A stretch of DNA of 61,356 nt from Candidatus Aminicenantota bacterium (GTDB lineage Bacteria; Acidobacteriota; Aminicenantia; Aminicenantales; Aminicenantaceae), in the NCBI GenBank assembly GCA_020344415.1, contig CP070825.1, positions 3,576,135 to 3,637,490 of the forward strand, read 5' to 3'. Both the position numbers and the translations under genes were made by a program. Shown here one piece after another: positions 26,450 through 36,168 of the stretch. Positions within the stretch are counted from its first letter, which is position 1; every line of letters starts with the position of its first letter. The notes under the pieces were generated by a model. The model searched no databases. It saw nothing but the letters and a program-made list of their open reading frames with translations, and was not told the origin of the DNA.

Positions 26450-29065
26450 TTATCTTTCTGGATAGAGCAGGGCATTCAGCAGGAATTTATAAGTGCCGTG
26501 GGACTGAGCGCGGAACTGACAGCGGAAGCCGATGAGAATGATGTGTCCTTTCTTGCGCTTAACGTCGACCACTGCGGCTTTGCGGGCAATCACATCTTCT
26601 CCCAAAAGCCATCCACTCAAGAGGATGTTTTCTTCAGGAAAGCTTGCCACAACTTTTCTGTCCCATTCTGCGTCGGGCACTCTAGTGGACAGGGCAAGGC
26701 TTCGAGAAAACATTGCCGCTGCTTCCTTTGGCATTCCATAACCAATAGGAGATTTGTTGTCGACCTCGATTTTCAAAAGAGATGTTGGGCAGAAAAATCT
26801 ACTCCTGTCCACTCTTTCCAAGGCATTACTAGCCGGAGCCTTGAACTCTTTAAAGACCAAGCCACAGGCGCTGTTGAGCGTGACAAGGATTCCCCCATTT
26901 TCAACAAAGGCTTTTAATGCCTCTACTCCTTCTTTTCCGATACCTCCCTCATACTCAGGAGGCATGGCTGTAAAATATCTAGCCCAACGGGATGTAGGGC
27001 TGGGTTTTCCCAGTTTGATTATGTCTGTGCTTTCGTCTGCAAAGACAATCACATCGTATTTTGCCTTCAAATCGATTTTTTCTGTTTTCTTGCCTTTGGT
27101 TGTTCCCTTGAAATCTTTGTTGCGCAGAGTAGTGTAAGGAACGCTGAGATCATCAAAGGCATACCTTGTCCAGCCCTCGTCCATGCTAGAGCTCCATGAT
27201 CGGTAGAGACCTATTCTGCGCTGCTTCAAAGGAGCTTTGGGGATGTCTGAGATGTTTTGAAGCGCATGGGCTTTGGTATGCCATTTTTCTAATAGGCCAG
27301 GAAGGGCTTTTTGGATCTCTGAAGTGTTTTTGATAATGAAGCTTCCGGCTGCTGCCTTAAACCCTTCTCCTTTGATCTTTTCCTTTGAGCGATACATTTC
27401 CGCTTTATCTTCGAGAAGAGAAAAGGCAACTGAATAAGAGGCGTTCACCCGAGAATCAAGAATGATATAGGGTGAAGATTCTAGAGGTGGTGTTATAGAG
27501 GGATAGAGGATTTTCTCCACTTTTTCAAGCTTTGCTTCAAAAGGTTTTTCGATTCGCTCACACGTAACTCCCATCTGCAAGGGCAGTGTCCAACCAGCAT
27601 TATCATATGGCGGGACAGGAGGACCTCCGGGGTACTGACGGATATTCGGATACTTTTGTTTCTCGAGTAGAGCCTGAGCATAGGGTTTGTATGGCTGGGA
27701 CATTTTGACCACATAAGAGCCCGCTTTGTAGAGTTTGTCCCCAGCTGTGAAATCTTCTTTGGCTTGCTGGATTTCAACGCCACCAAGCATGAGAATATCA
27801 AGCATTCTCAGCGTTGTGGGGTAGTCGCGCTGCATGTTTGGAATGATGAAGGCAAAAGGTTCACCCTTTTCTCTTTTTTCTATAGAGTTTTTATACATCT
27901 GGTAAAAGTTATACAAGAAATCTTCCTTGTGGAGGAAAGCGGTTTTTATCAAACTCAGGGAAAGGGTGAGCTCGTAATCTACTAGATCTCTTAATCGCCA
28001 CCAGCCTCCTGGCCAAGGATCAGGAAATTCCATTCTTTTTTCATAGTACGATTGAGGAACTTCTGTTGGTTCTATATATATAGGAGTGGCCACTTTGACA
28101 GAGGCCATTTCGCTGAGGAGTCCTACCACATTGTGTAGCCAAGAGGTGTCATCGCAGGCTCCGATCCACCATCCAGTATAACTTCTCCCGTGGACAACGC
28201 CTCTAAAACCATTCTTTTGTAGGTCATAAGCCATGTTGGCTCCGCAGAGATTGACTCCGCGCCATAAGAGAGGCTGGACATTGGGAATTGGAGGATCCAT
28301 GAAAGGAGGAATGAAAAGTCGGGCGCGTGTAGAGCCCATCTGATGTTCATCGATGTGGATCTGAGGAAGCCAGTCATGGTAGAGGACTTTGGTAACAGCT
28401 CTGGTTTCCGAAAGGTTGAACATGAACCAGTCGCGGTTGGTATCATGGCCGGCGTAGTAGTGATAAAGCCAGGGCATACGGCCACCCTCATATTTTGTGC
28501 CCACATATTTTCTGTACCATTCTGTCACCATCTGTTGCCCGTCAGGATTTGTTGTAGGTGCTAGAAGAATGATAACATCCTGGAGAATCTTGTCTGCATT
28601 AAAGGACGTATCTCCTATGGCTAATTTATAGGCAAGTTCCATCGCCATCTGGGAAGAGGCGATTTCTGTGGCGTGGACGTTACAGGTTATAAGAACAATA
28701 ACTTTCCCTTCTTTTGAGAGTTTTTTGGCTTCTTCAGGAGAAAGCGTCCTTGGATCTCTGAGTTTTTTTACAATTTCTCTAAAAGTATCCAGCTTGCCCA
28801 TGTTCTGTTCAGAGGTGATCACTGCCATGATCATCGGTTTCTTCTCTGTAGAAGTTCCGATATTCAAAACCTTAATTCTTTCCGATTCCTGGTCAAGCTT
28901 TTGGAAATAGGCCTGGATTTGGTTGTAATCAGCTAGCTTGCGGTCAGCGCCGGCTTTAAAGCCCAAAAACGCTTCAGGAGATGTCTGTGCAATGAGGAAA
29001 AAGGGTAAGGAAAACAAAACAAAGATGTAGATAAATACTCTCTTTAGATTTTTTTCTATCCTCAT
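26450..29065 (-). CDS. Exported M14-family zinc carboxypeptidase-like protein, 871 aa
   Basis: Signal peptide (residues 1-26), then an M14 metallopeptidase domain at about 40-380 with the zinc motif NVHATE (His131, Glu134), TTNPDGQQM, HDTNRDWFMFNLSETRA and IHIDEHQMG (third zinc ligand among His237/His241). The C-terminal half, about 450-870, has a glutamine-amidotransferase-like region (DVIVFADESTDI ... ALKAFVENGGILVTLNSACG) as in large Aminicenantes/Acidobacteria M14 proteins. It would cleave peptides outside the cytoplasm. AAGGAGG precedes the ATG. It fits with the POT peptide importer for a proteolytic lifestyle. Confidence 0.9.
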   Translation of the reverse strand: MRIEKNLKRVFIYIFVLFSLPFFLIAQTSPEAFLGFKAGADRKLADYNQIQAYFQKLDQESERIKVLNIGTSTEKKPMIMAVITSEQNMGKLDTFREIVKKLRDPRTLSPEEAKKLSKEGKVIVLITCNVHATEIASSQMAMELAYKLAIGDTSFNADKILQDVIILLAPTTNPDGQQMVTEWYRKYVGTKYEGGRMPWLYHYYAGHDTNRDWFMFNLSETRAVTKVLYHDWLPQIHIDEHQMGSTRARLFIPPFMDPPIPNVQPLLWRGVNLCGANMAYDLQKNGFRGVVHGRSYTGWWIGACDDTSWLHNVVGLLSEMASVKVATPIYIEPTEVPQSYYEKRMEFPDPWPGGWWRLRDLVDYELTLSLSLIKTAFLHKEDFLYNFYQMYKNSIEKREKGEPFAFIIPNMQRDYPTTLRMLDILMLGGVEIQQAKEDFTAGDKLYKAGSYVVKMSQPYKPYAQALLEKQKYPNIRQYPGGPPVPPYDNAGWTLPLQMGVTCERIEKPFEAKLEKVEKILYPSITPPLESSPYIILDSRVNASYSVAFSLLEDKAEMYRSKEKIKGEGFKAAAGSFIIKNTSEIQKALPGLLEKWHTKAHALQNISDIPKAPLKQRRIGLYRSWSSSMDEGWTRYAFDDLSVPYTTLRNKDFKGTTKGKKTEKIDLKAKYDVIVFADESTDIIKLGKPSPTSRWARYFTAMPPEYEGGIGKEGVEALKAFVENGGILVTLNSACGLVFKEFKAPASNALERVDRSRFFCPTSLLKIEVDNKSPIGYGMPKEAAAMFSRSLALSTRVPDAEWDRKVVASFPEENILLSGWLLGEDVIARKAAVVDVKRKKGHIILIGFRCQFRAQSHGTYKFLLNALLYPER

Positions 29066-29445
29066 TTAAGCCTCCTTTTTTGAGAAGCTATTTTTCTATC
29101 ACTTGGTCTATTCCCTGTCAAGAAAAATAATGTTCAATTCGCAATGGGAATCAGACATTAAAAAATTGAGTTATTAGGGTAAATGATAATAGAGTCAGAT
29201 TTGAAATCTTGAGTAATTAAGGTAAAGCCTTGATTTGTTGGACCTTTGGAAAATAGAAAATAGGGGGCAGGTCTTGTTTTTGGGGTCTTTTTTTTACTAT
29301 ATTGCAAGGATTAGAAAGAGGGTTACTTAAATTCTTCTTGGATATCTAGCGTATCTTTAGTGAAGAAAAAACTAGAAATCAAAAAGGCAAAAAACAAGAC
29401 CTGACCCCATTTTTGAGGGTTGAGAAGAGGGTTAGTACCTTCGTT
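29066..29445. other. Intergenic with an inverted-repeat element
   Basis: 380 bases. Holds the promoter side of the M14 gene and an inverted-repeat element at about 29263-29410 (listed separately). No ORF seen. Confidence 0.5.
29263..29410. repeat. Inverted-repeat element with GGGGCAGGTCTTGTTTTT / AAAACAAGACCTGACCCC ends
   Basis: The left end GGGGGCAGGTCTTGTTTTTG and right end CAAAAAACAAGACCTGACCC are inverted copies about 110 bases apart. Such GGGGTCAGGTCTTG ends are known around REP-associated tyrosine (Y1) transposases in environmental bacteria. No transposase lies inside, so this is a non-autonomous or relic unit. Confidence 0.7.
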
Positions 29446-30135
29446 TTATCTTCGAGAGCCTCTCAGAAGGATGAGCTGGAGAAGCTGCATGGCTGCCATG
29501 GCTGTTGCTGCCACGTAGGTTAAGGCAGCTGCTGAAAGGACTTGTCGAGCACCCGAGAGTTCATCCTCTTTTAAATATCCTCCATCTCGAAGTTGGACTA
29601 ATGCCCGGCGAGAAGCGTTGAATTCTACCGGAAGAGTCAAAACGCTAAAAACTACAGCTCCAGCAAAGAGGAGGATCCCGATATCCATCAAAATGCTGGG
29701 TCCCTGTCTGAATATGAATCCAACAAAAAAGAGGGGGAAAGCAAGAGAGGAACCAAAGCTGGCCACTGGGTAGATGGCGTTTCTGAGATGGAGTGGAGCA
29801 TAACCAGAATTATGCTGGATAGCATGCCCTGCTTCGTGTGCCGCAATGCCCATGGCGGCTAATGAGCTGCTTCCGTAGACACCTTGGGATAGGCGGAGAA
29901 TTTTTTTCCTGGGATGATAGTGGTCTGTGAGCTGGCCTGCTGCTTTTTCTATTTTGACATCTCTAACGCCGCTTGAGTTTAAAATTCGTTGAGCGACCTG
30001 GGAGGCGGGAATACGGGAAGAGGCCAGTTTTGTACTGAAGTGCTTATAAGTGCTCCTGACCTTTTGTTGGGCATAAAGAGCTAATAAAAGTGGAGGAATC
30101 AAAAGAACAAAGGTATAACCTCCTAAAAGATACAT
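29446..30135 (-). CDS. Membrane zinc metallopeptidase, YugP/Peptidase_Zn_2 family, 229 aa
   Basis: Begins in the membrane (MYLLGGYTFVLLIPPLLLALYAQ), then the zincin motif AAHEAGHAIQH (His100-Glu101, His104) in the cytoplasmic or membrane-facing part, then two or three more hydrophobic segments (NAIYPVASFGSSLAFPLFFVGF; ILMDIGILLFAGAVVFSVLTLPVEFNASRRAL). Length and order are standard for this family (about 225-230). Its substrate is unknown in any organism I recall. GGGAG lies 10 bases before the ATG. Confidence 0.9.
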   Translation of the reverse strand: MYLLGGYTFVLLIPPLLLALYAQQKVRSTYKHFSTKLASSRIPASQVAQRILNSSGVRDVKIEKAAGQLTDHYHPRKKILRLSQGVYGSSSLAAMGIAAHEAGHAIQHNSGYAPLHLRNAIYPVASFGSSLAFPLFFVGFIFRQGPSILMDIGILLFAGAVVFSVLTLPVEFNASRRALVQLRDGGYLKEDELSGARQVLSAAALTYVAATAMAAMQLLQLILLRGSRR

Positions 30136-30246
30136 CGTTTTCTACTCCCAATAAAATGATAACAGTTCAGATATTTCCCTGTCAATGGGATTAGACCTTA
30201 AAAAAATGAGATTTTAGGTGTCAGGCCTTGACATATAAGCCTCTAC

Positions 30247-30450
30247 TGGGGTCAGGCTTTCATAACTTTCATAACTTTATTAATTGCAGCAGCGTTAGGC
30301 CTGAATAATTCTTATAGCAGTATTAATAATAGATAAACATTTTTAGAATTTTTTTTAATGATAAAACTTATAAAGGTCTGCCCCCAGATTTAAGAGACCA
30401 CTATCCACAGGATATTTAGGAGCTATGAAAGTTATGAAAGCCTGACCCCA
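30247..30450. repeat. Inverted-repeat element with TGGGGTCAGGCTTTCATAAC ends (copy A)
   Basis: Left end at 30247-30278 and right end at 30422-30450 are inverted complements of about 30 bases (right: ATGAAAGTTATGAAAGCCTG followed by ACCCCA). The 140-base interior has no ORF. Another copy with the same ends lies at 34044-34184. It sits upstream of the SRP RNA gene. Confidence 0.8.
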
Positions 30451-30516
30451 TTGACAAAACTTGAAGATAAAGCTAGGATTTTTCTTGCGATTCAGATAAG
30501 GTCTTTGAAAAAAAAT

Positions 30517-30796
30517 GACCGTGCTAGATGGGGAGCTAGCGGTGCCCTGTTACCCACAATCCGCTACAGTGGGGTCGAATTCCTTGCCGAGGCTGGACTT
30601 TTTCTGGCCAGTGTCTCTGTAAGTGGTGTTGATGGTTTGGGCCCTGCGCAAAGAGCTCTCTGCGAACCCCGTCAGGACCGGGAGGTAGCAGCGGTAACAG
30701 AGTAGTCTCTTGTGCTGCAGATCAGCCTTGCCTGAGCTAACTGCAGGGATAACGCAGGGGAAGGGTAGTCGGAGCAAGGTGCACGGTCTTTTTTTT
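30517..30796 (+). ncRNA. ffs: Signal recognition particle RNA, large (Alu-containing) bacterial type
   Basis: The conserved SRP domain core GTCAGGACCGGGAGG-TAGCAGC is at about 30671-30693, and GTTACCCACAATCCGCTACA plus GAGCTAACTGCAGGGATAAC mark the Alu-side helices. The ends pair perfectly (GACCGTGC 30517-30524 with GCACGGTC 30781-30788) and a T-run follows, ending transcription. At about 272 bases it is the Bacillus-type long form rather than the 4.5S form of enterobacteria. It targets nascent membrane and exported proteins together with Ffh. Confidence 0.95.
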
Positions 30797-30887
30797 ATAT
30801 AACGCTCAACAATGTTCTAAATATTGCGCGGAATGCAATCTGCGTCTTTCAGTGAAATATCTTCCTTTTTTGAATATTGAGGGATTG

Positions 30888-32132
30888 TTAGGTCCGAAGA
30901 ATGCTGTGAGCCTCTTTTAATCTTTCCCGAATTGAGACTCCATAGGGACATAACCTCTCACAATCTCCGCAATTTTGACAGGAATGCGGACCCTCGGATG
31001 GTTTCAAACGAGAATAGGCCTGTTTTGCTAAGTTGGTTTTTTTGTAGTCTTCATAATAAGCTAAATAACGGAGAATGGATGTGGTTTTGACGTGAGAAGG
31101 GCAGTTTATCTCACAGAGACCGCACATATGGCAGTAATTTTCCGAGTTTTCAACAACGAAATGGAAAAGATTTACTCTTTCCTTCTCAGAGAGTACCTTG
31201 CCTGCCACAGCTAGATCTTCTTCCAGCTGTTCATATGTCAACATTTCTGTCAAAGCTGATGTTAAGTTTTTATTTTCCAAAACCCATTTCAACATAGCCT
31301 GAAAGATCGATGTAGTTCCTGTCCTGTATTTTTCCAGGTTTTGCCTTTTTCCACCGACTTTGAGAGTTTTTTGAGCAATGATGCCGACATCGTTTGACTT
31401 TGCTAGAGCGAGAAGACGGCGAATCCCGCTTTGTCCTAGATAATCATCATAAGTTTCTATCTCCTTTTTTGTATTCCGAATGTCAAAGACATTGTAGCCA
31501 AGTTGAACCATATCATAGAGACCACATTCGACCGCTTCCTTCACGACTTTATGGTGGTTCGAATGGCAGGAGAGGCCCCGGAACCTGTACTTCCCTTGTT
31601 TTTTGAACTTCTCAAATGCTCCAAGAACTCTTTCATCCGTCAGATGCTTTTCATCACTCGCTCCATGTATGAGAAGGACGTCCAAGTAATCTGTGTCAAG
31701 TCTTCTCAAGCTGCCTTCAACAGAGCTTATGATGGATTCTTCACTCCATTTTCCTCTCAGATGAAATTTTGTCCCCACGTGGATCTTATCTCTTCCCATA
31801 TCTTTAAGGAGTTGGCCAATCTGACGCTCGCTGTTTCCATTCATGTAGCTATGTGAAGTATCAATATAGTTGACTCCTCTCTCGATCGCTTGATACAAAA
31901 TTGGCTTTGCGGGAAGAGGGCTTCCTCCCAGTGATATTTCTGAAATAAGCAGGTCAGTTCTTCCCAGTCGACGATAAAACATCTCACCTTTTTTCAAACG
32001 CGCGCCTTGCTTCTCTTGTTGTGAGATAAGCTTTGCTGAGGATAAAGATGCAGAAAAAGCTCCAAAGAGTAAATTTCGCATAAAAGAACGTCTCCCTGAT
32101 GGTACATTAGAGTCTAGGTGGTTGTTTTTCAT
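30888..32132 (-). CDS. Aldo/keto reductase with twin-arginine leader and C-terminal 4Fe-4S domain, 414 aa
   Basis: Residues 13-35 form a likely Tat signal (SGRRSFMRNLLFGAFSASLSS). Residues about 50-320 are an AKR barrel (RRLGRTDLLISEISLGGSPL, NYIDTSHSYMNGNSERQIG with the catalytic Asp/Tyr, YLDVLLIHGA). The C-terminus carries two cluster-binding motifs, CHMCGLCEINCP and CQNCGDCERLCP. Such Fe-S AKRs are common in anaerobes; the substrate is unknown. Last gene of a four-gene operon; its ribosome site AAGGAG overlaps the end of the DapA-like gene, 19 bases upstream. Confidence 0.92.
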   Translation of the reverse strand: MKNNHLDSNVPSGRRSFMRNLLFGAFSASLSSAKLISQQEKQGARLKKGEMFYRRLGRTDLLISEISLGGSPLPAKPILYQAIERGVNYIDTSHSYMNGNSERQIGQLLKDMGRDKIHVGTKFHLRGKWSEESIISSVEGSLRRLDTDYLDVLLIHGASDEKHLTDERVLGAFEKFKKQGKYRFRGLSCHSNHHKVVKEAVECGLYDMVQLGYNVFDIRNTKKEIETYDDYLGQSGIRRLLALAKSNDVGIIAQKTLKVGGKRQNLEKYRTGTTSIFQAMLKWVLENKNLTSALTEMLTYEQLEEDLAVAGKVLSEKERVNLFHFVVENSENYCHMCGLCEINCPSHVKTTSILRYLAYYEDYKKTNLAKQAYSRLKPSEGPHSCQNCGDCERLCPYGVSIRERLKEAHSILRT

Positions 32133-32151
32133 TCAGAAACTCCTTGGAGGA

Positions 32152-33045
32152 TCAGGCAGCCAGAAGGCCAGATTCCTTTAAGATTCCTTCCATATTCTTC
32201 TTGCCCTTCTCATCGAGAGGAAGGAGAGGAAGGCGCGGAAGGCCGCCGTAAAAGCCACGTAGATCGAGCGCATATTTGGTTCCAGGGATGCCGAATGTTT
32301 GGATTATGGCTTTGTTGACTGGAACCAGATTAAGCTGGAGTTTTTTCGCTTCATCCAGTTTTCCCTCGTGAAATAGATTATAAAGATGGACGCATTCGGC
32401 TGGAGCAATGGCTGCCAAACGGAGAATTCCTCCGCTGGCACCCAGCGTGAGTCCGGGAAGAATTGCGCTTCCAGCTCCTAAGAGATAATCAAAGTCAGGA
32501 GGAAGAAGGGGTTTAACCTCTCCGAAGTAAGCCAAGTTTCCTGAGCTATCCTTCATGCCAATGATGTTATGGTGACTGGAAAGCTCGATGACTAGCTTTG
32601 GATCGATAGAAAGCCCTGTAATTTGAGGGATATGATAAATAAATACTGGAGTCTTGGATTGATCGGCAATGGAGAGGTAATGCTTTTTCAGGGATTCTTT
32701 ATCCATTCGGGCCTTGAAGTAGGAGGGTGTTCGAATTAGCGCAGCATCGACCTCAAGGCCTGCTATTCTATTTGTGAATTCAAGGGTAACTTTTGTCGAT
32801 TCTCTGGCTGTGCCGGCGATAATTTTTTTTCCTGCAGAAGCAGCTTCTTTTGCTGCTTTAACTAGCTTTTCTGATTCGTCATCTGTGAGGTATATGCTTT
32901 CTCCTGTAGACCCTGAAATAACATAACCTGCAAGCTCAGTAGAATTATATTTTTGGATGTTTTCTTTGAATTTTTCTATAGATATTTTCTCTCCCTCGAA
33001 AGGGGTGGTTAAGGCAGCAAAAATACCTTTAAAGCTTTCGCTCAT
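32152..33045 (-). CDS. Dihydrodipicolinate synthase / N-acetylneuraminate lyase family aldolase, 297 aa
   Basis: A class I pyruvate-dependent TIM-barrel aldolase. GSTGES at residues 45-50 binds the pyruvate carboxylate, Tyr137 (VFIYHIP) is the proton-relay Tyr and Lys165 (IGMKDSSG) forms the Schiff base. Not clearly DapA: no lysine-biosynthesis gene is near, and the family also includes sialic-acid lyases and 2-keto-3-deoxy-sugar aldolases. It is in an operon between a small zincin and the Fe-S aldo/keto reductase. Confidence 0.9.
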   Translation of the reverse strand: MSESFKGIFAALTTPFEGEKISIEKFKENIQKYNSTELAGYVISGSTGESIYLTDDESEKLVKAAKEAASAGKKIIAGTARESTKVTLEFTNRIAGLEVDAALIRTPSYFKARMDKESLKKHYLSIADQSKTPVFIYHIPQITGLSIDPKLVIELSSHHNIIGMKDSSGNLAYFGEVKPLLPPDFDYLLGAGSAILPGLTLGASGGILRLAAIAPAECVHLYNLFHEGKLDEAKKLQLNLVPVNKAIIQTFGIPGTKYALDLRGFYGGLPRLPLLPLDEKGKKNMEGILKESGLLAA

Positions 33046-33064
33046 CTGGATGTCTCCTGTGTTT

Positions 33065-33433
33065 TCAAAGCTTCTCGATCTCTTTCAATTCCGTATCGCT
33101 CAGGCCGAAATAGTGCCCGATTTCATGAAAAACGACTTCCCTTACTTTCTTTCTTATGTCCTCTTCTGAAGAGCAGACGCTTTCAATGGCTTTCTGGTAG
33201 ACCACTATAACATCAGGGGGGATATTCCCGTAGAAAGGGCCCCGGTGTTTGAAAGGTACCCCATGGTAATGGCCTAACAAGATGCTGAAAGGAGAGCTTC
33301 CAGTCTGTTCAAATAATTCTCTTGAAGGCTCCTCCTCAACGATTACGGCAAGGTTCTCGATATATTTTTTAAATTTCCTGGGAAGCTGGGCTAATGATTC
33401 CTCCACAAGCTTCTCGAATTTTTCTTTTTCCAT
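33065..33433 (-). CDS. Minimal zincin metallopeptidase (DUF1025/Zincin_1), 122 aa
   Basis: A small cytoplasmic protein with VVFHEIGHYFGLSD (His103-Glu104, His107, Asp113 as likely third ligand) near its end. Length and motif fit the metallopeptidase family PF06262, called minimal zincins, whose physiological substrate is unknown. Second gene of the operon: 24 bases after the cobO-like stop, and 19 bases before the DapA-like start. Confidence 0.9.
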   Translation of the reverse strand: MEKEKFEKLVEESLAQLPRKFKKYIENLAVIVEEEPSRELFEQTGSSPFSILLGHYHGVPFKHRGPFYGNIPPDVIVVYQKAIESVCSSEEDIRKKVREVVFHEIGHYFGLSDTELKEIEKL

Positions 33434-33457
33434 TGGATGTTTAAATCTGGCTCATTC

Positions 33458-33997
33458 CTATTTTTCAATTCCCTCTCTCGCCTTGACTCCTTTCTGATAA
33501 TAATGTTTTTTTTCCTTCATTACTGTGACTAAATCTGCTTTTTTTAGGAAAGAAGTCGGAGCATACCTTCCTGTAAGGATTAGTTCTATATTTTCAGGTT
33601 TTTGACTGAGAAATTCTAGAATTGTTTTCTCAGATAAGAGATTGAAGTAAACAGCCACATTTATTTCATCCAAGATGATAATGTTGTATTTTTGAGAAAG
33701 CATTGCATCCATGCATTTTTTCAATCCTCTTTTGGCTCTTTTGATATCCTCTTCATCTGGATCCTTTGTAACATGGACGAAACCTTTTCTCCCGAACTGC
33801 TCTATTTTGATATCTGGTGAAAGCTTTTTTGCTGATGAAAGCTCTCCGTACAGTTGTCCCTTGAGAAATTGTCCTATGTAGACCTTCAGGCCATGGCCAA
33901 CTGCACGGAGGGCAAGACCAAGGGCAGCCGTAGTTTTTCCCTTGCCATCTCCGGTATAGACCTGAATATAGCCTTTGAATTTTGCCTTGTTTTTCAC
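33458..33997 (-). CDS. cobO: Corrinoid adenosyltransferase, CobO/BtuR type, 179 aa
   Basis: Transfers the adenosyl group of ATP to reduced corrinoids, making coenzyme B12. The P-loop GDGKGKTT is at residues 16-23 with AALGLALRAVGHGLKVYIGQFLKG following, IIILDEINVAVYF is the Walker-B region, and ELILTGRYAP near the end is a family signature. First gene of the operon. No cobalamin riboswitch is visible upstream; the upstream intergenic space instead contains an inverted-repeat element. Confidence 0.93.
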   Translation of the reverse strand: MKNKAKFKGYIQVYTGDGKGKTTAALGLALRAVGHGLKVYIGQFLKGQLYGELSSAKKLSPDIKIEQFGRKGFVHVTKDPDEEDIKRAKRGLKKCMDAMLSQKYNIIILDEINVAVYFNLLSEKTILEFLSQKPENIELILTGRYAPTSFLKKADLVTVMKEKKHYYQKGVKAREGIEK

Positions 33998-34043
33998 GCT
34001 TCTAACTATATTTTAATGTTTTCTCTGAGTCAACATATTCCTT

Positions 34044-34184
34044 TGGGGTCAGGCTTTCATAACTTTCATAACTTTATCACCCTGGATTATTCACGAGGCA
34101 TTTTTTATTAATAGTTAAGGTTAATAAGAGATGATCACATAAAAAATATTAAGAGATTGCAAAACTTATGAAAGCCTGACCCCA
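34044..34184. repeat. Inverted-repeat element with TGGGGTCAGGCTTTCATAAC ends (copy B)
   Basis: Left end 34044-34077 is identical over about 32 bases to that of copy A at 30247. Right end AAAACTTATGAAAGCCTGAC plus CCCA at 34161-34184. Its interior contains a CCTGGATTATTCACGAGGCA repeat (34081-34100), another family of this window. It lies between the divergent cobO operon and serS. Confidence 0.8.
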
Positions 34185-34204
34185 TTGATCTATGATAATT
34201 TTAA

Positions 34205-35506
<1,302 letters not shown>

Positions 35507-35739
35507 GTTATTATTGCGAGTGACCGAAGGCGGTGTGGCAATCTCAACGTGTTTATGTGTAGGTTTGGTTCATATGGGCCAACGTTTGTTTGTGTAAGAG
35601 TTTGATTTATCAAACCCATCTCCTATGATAAGATTGTTTGATTTTTCCAGTATTGCTGAACTAAGATAGCCACAAGCATGTGAAGCGGGATTGAACTGTT
35701 GACTTGCGAGGCGAAGGTTTAACAGGTAAAATAATCGGT
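35507..35739. repeat. Degenerate GTCATTGCGAG and CTTGATTCATCAAG repeats
   Basis: ATTGCGAGTGACCGAAGGCG...GGCAATC (about 35513-35544) and GTAGGTTTGGTTCATATGGGCC ... GAGTTTGATTTATCAAACCC (about 35558-35622). No ORF. Confidence 0.6.
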
Positions 35740-35829
35740 GGAGGGATGGCCGAGTGGTTTAAGGCGGCGGTCTTGAAAATCGCTTTCCGGGCAACCGGAA
35801 CGGGGGTTCGAATCCCTCTCCCTCCGCCA
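35740..35829 (+). tRNA. tRNA-Ser (anticodon TGA)
   Basis: 90 bases with encoded CCA. Acceptor GGAGGGA pairs with TCCCTCC; anticodon stem GCGGT/ATCGC holds loop CTTGAAA with anticodon TGA; a long class II variable arm (CTTTCCGGGCAACCGGAAC) and T loop TTCGAAT are present. Decodes UCA-type codons. Confidence 0.96.
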
Positions 35830-35991
35830 TTCATTTCCAACAGAAAACAACGGTCAGAAATCAGCCGCTGGAAAATTACATTCCAAAGCTGTGAAGATAT
35901 CATGTGAGCCGTGAACCCTGAAGACTGATTATTGATGAATTTTAATTATTAACTCAAAAATGATAGAATAACCATACCACAAGCATTGTGC

Positions 35992-36085
<94 letters not shown>

Positions 36086-36168
36086 CACAATCAATTCGAA
36101 CATGTTTGATGTCAATGCCTGTTTATTTTCCCCTTAGTATCTATGAGAGGTGTGGAGCTGATACTCCC

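Noticed and set aside
30451..30777. ORFs on both strands across 30.45-30.78 kb
   Set aside because: They overlap the SRP RNA, whose conserved core and terminal helix are unmistakable.
35661..35907. ORFs on both strands around 35.7-35.9 kb
   Set aside because: They run through tRNA-Ser(TGA), which gives a false coding signal.
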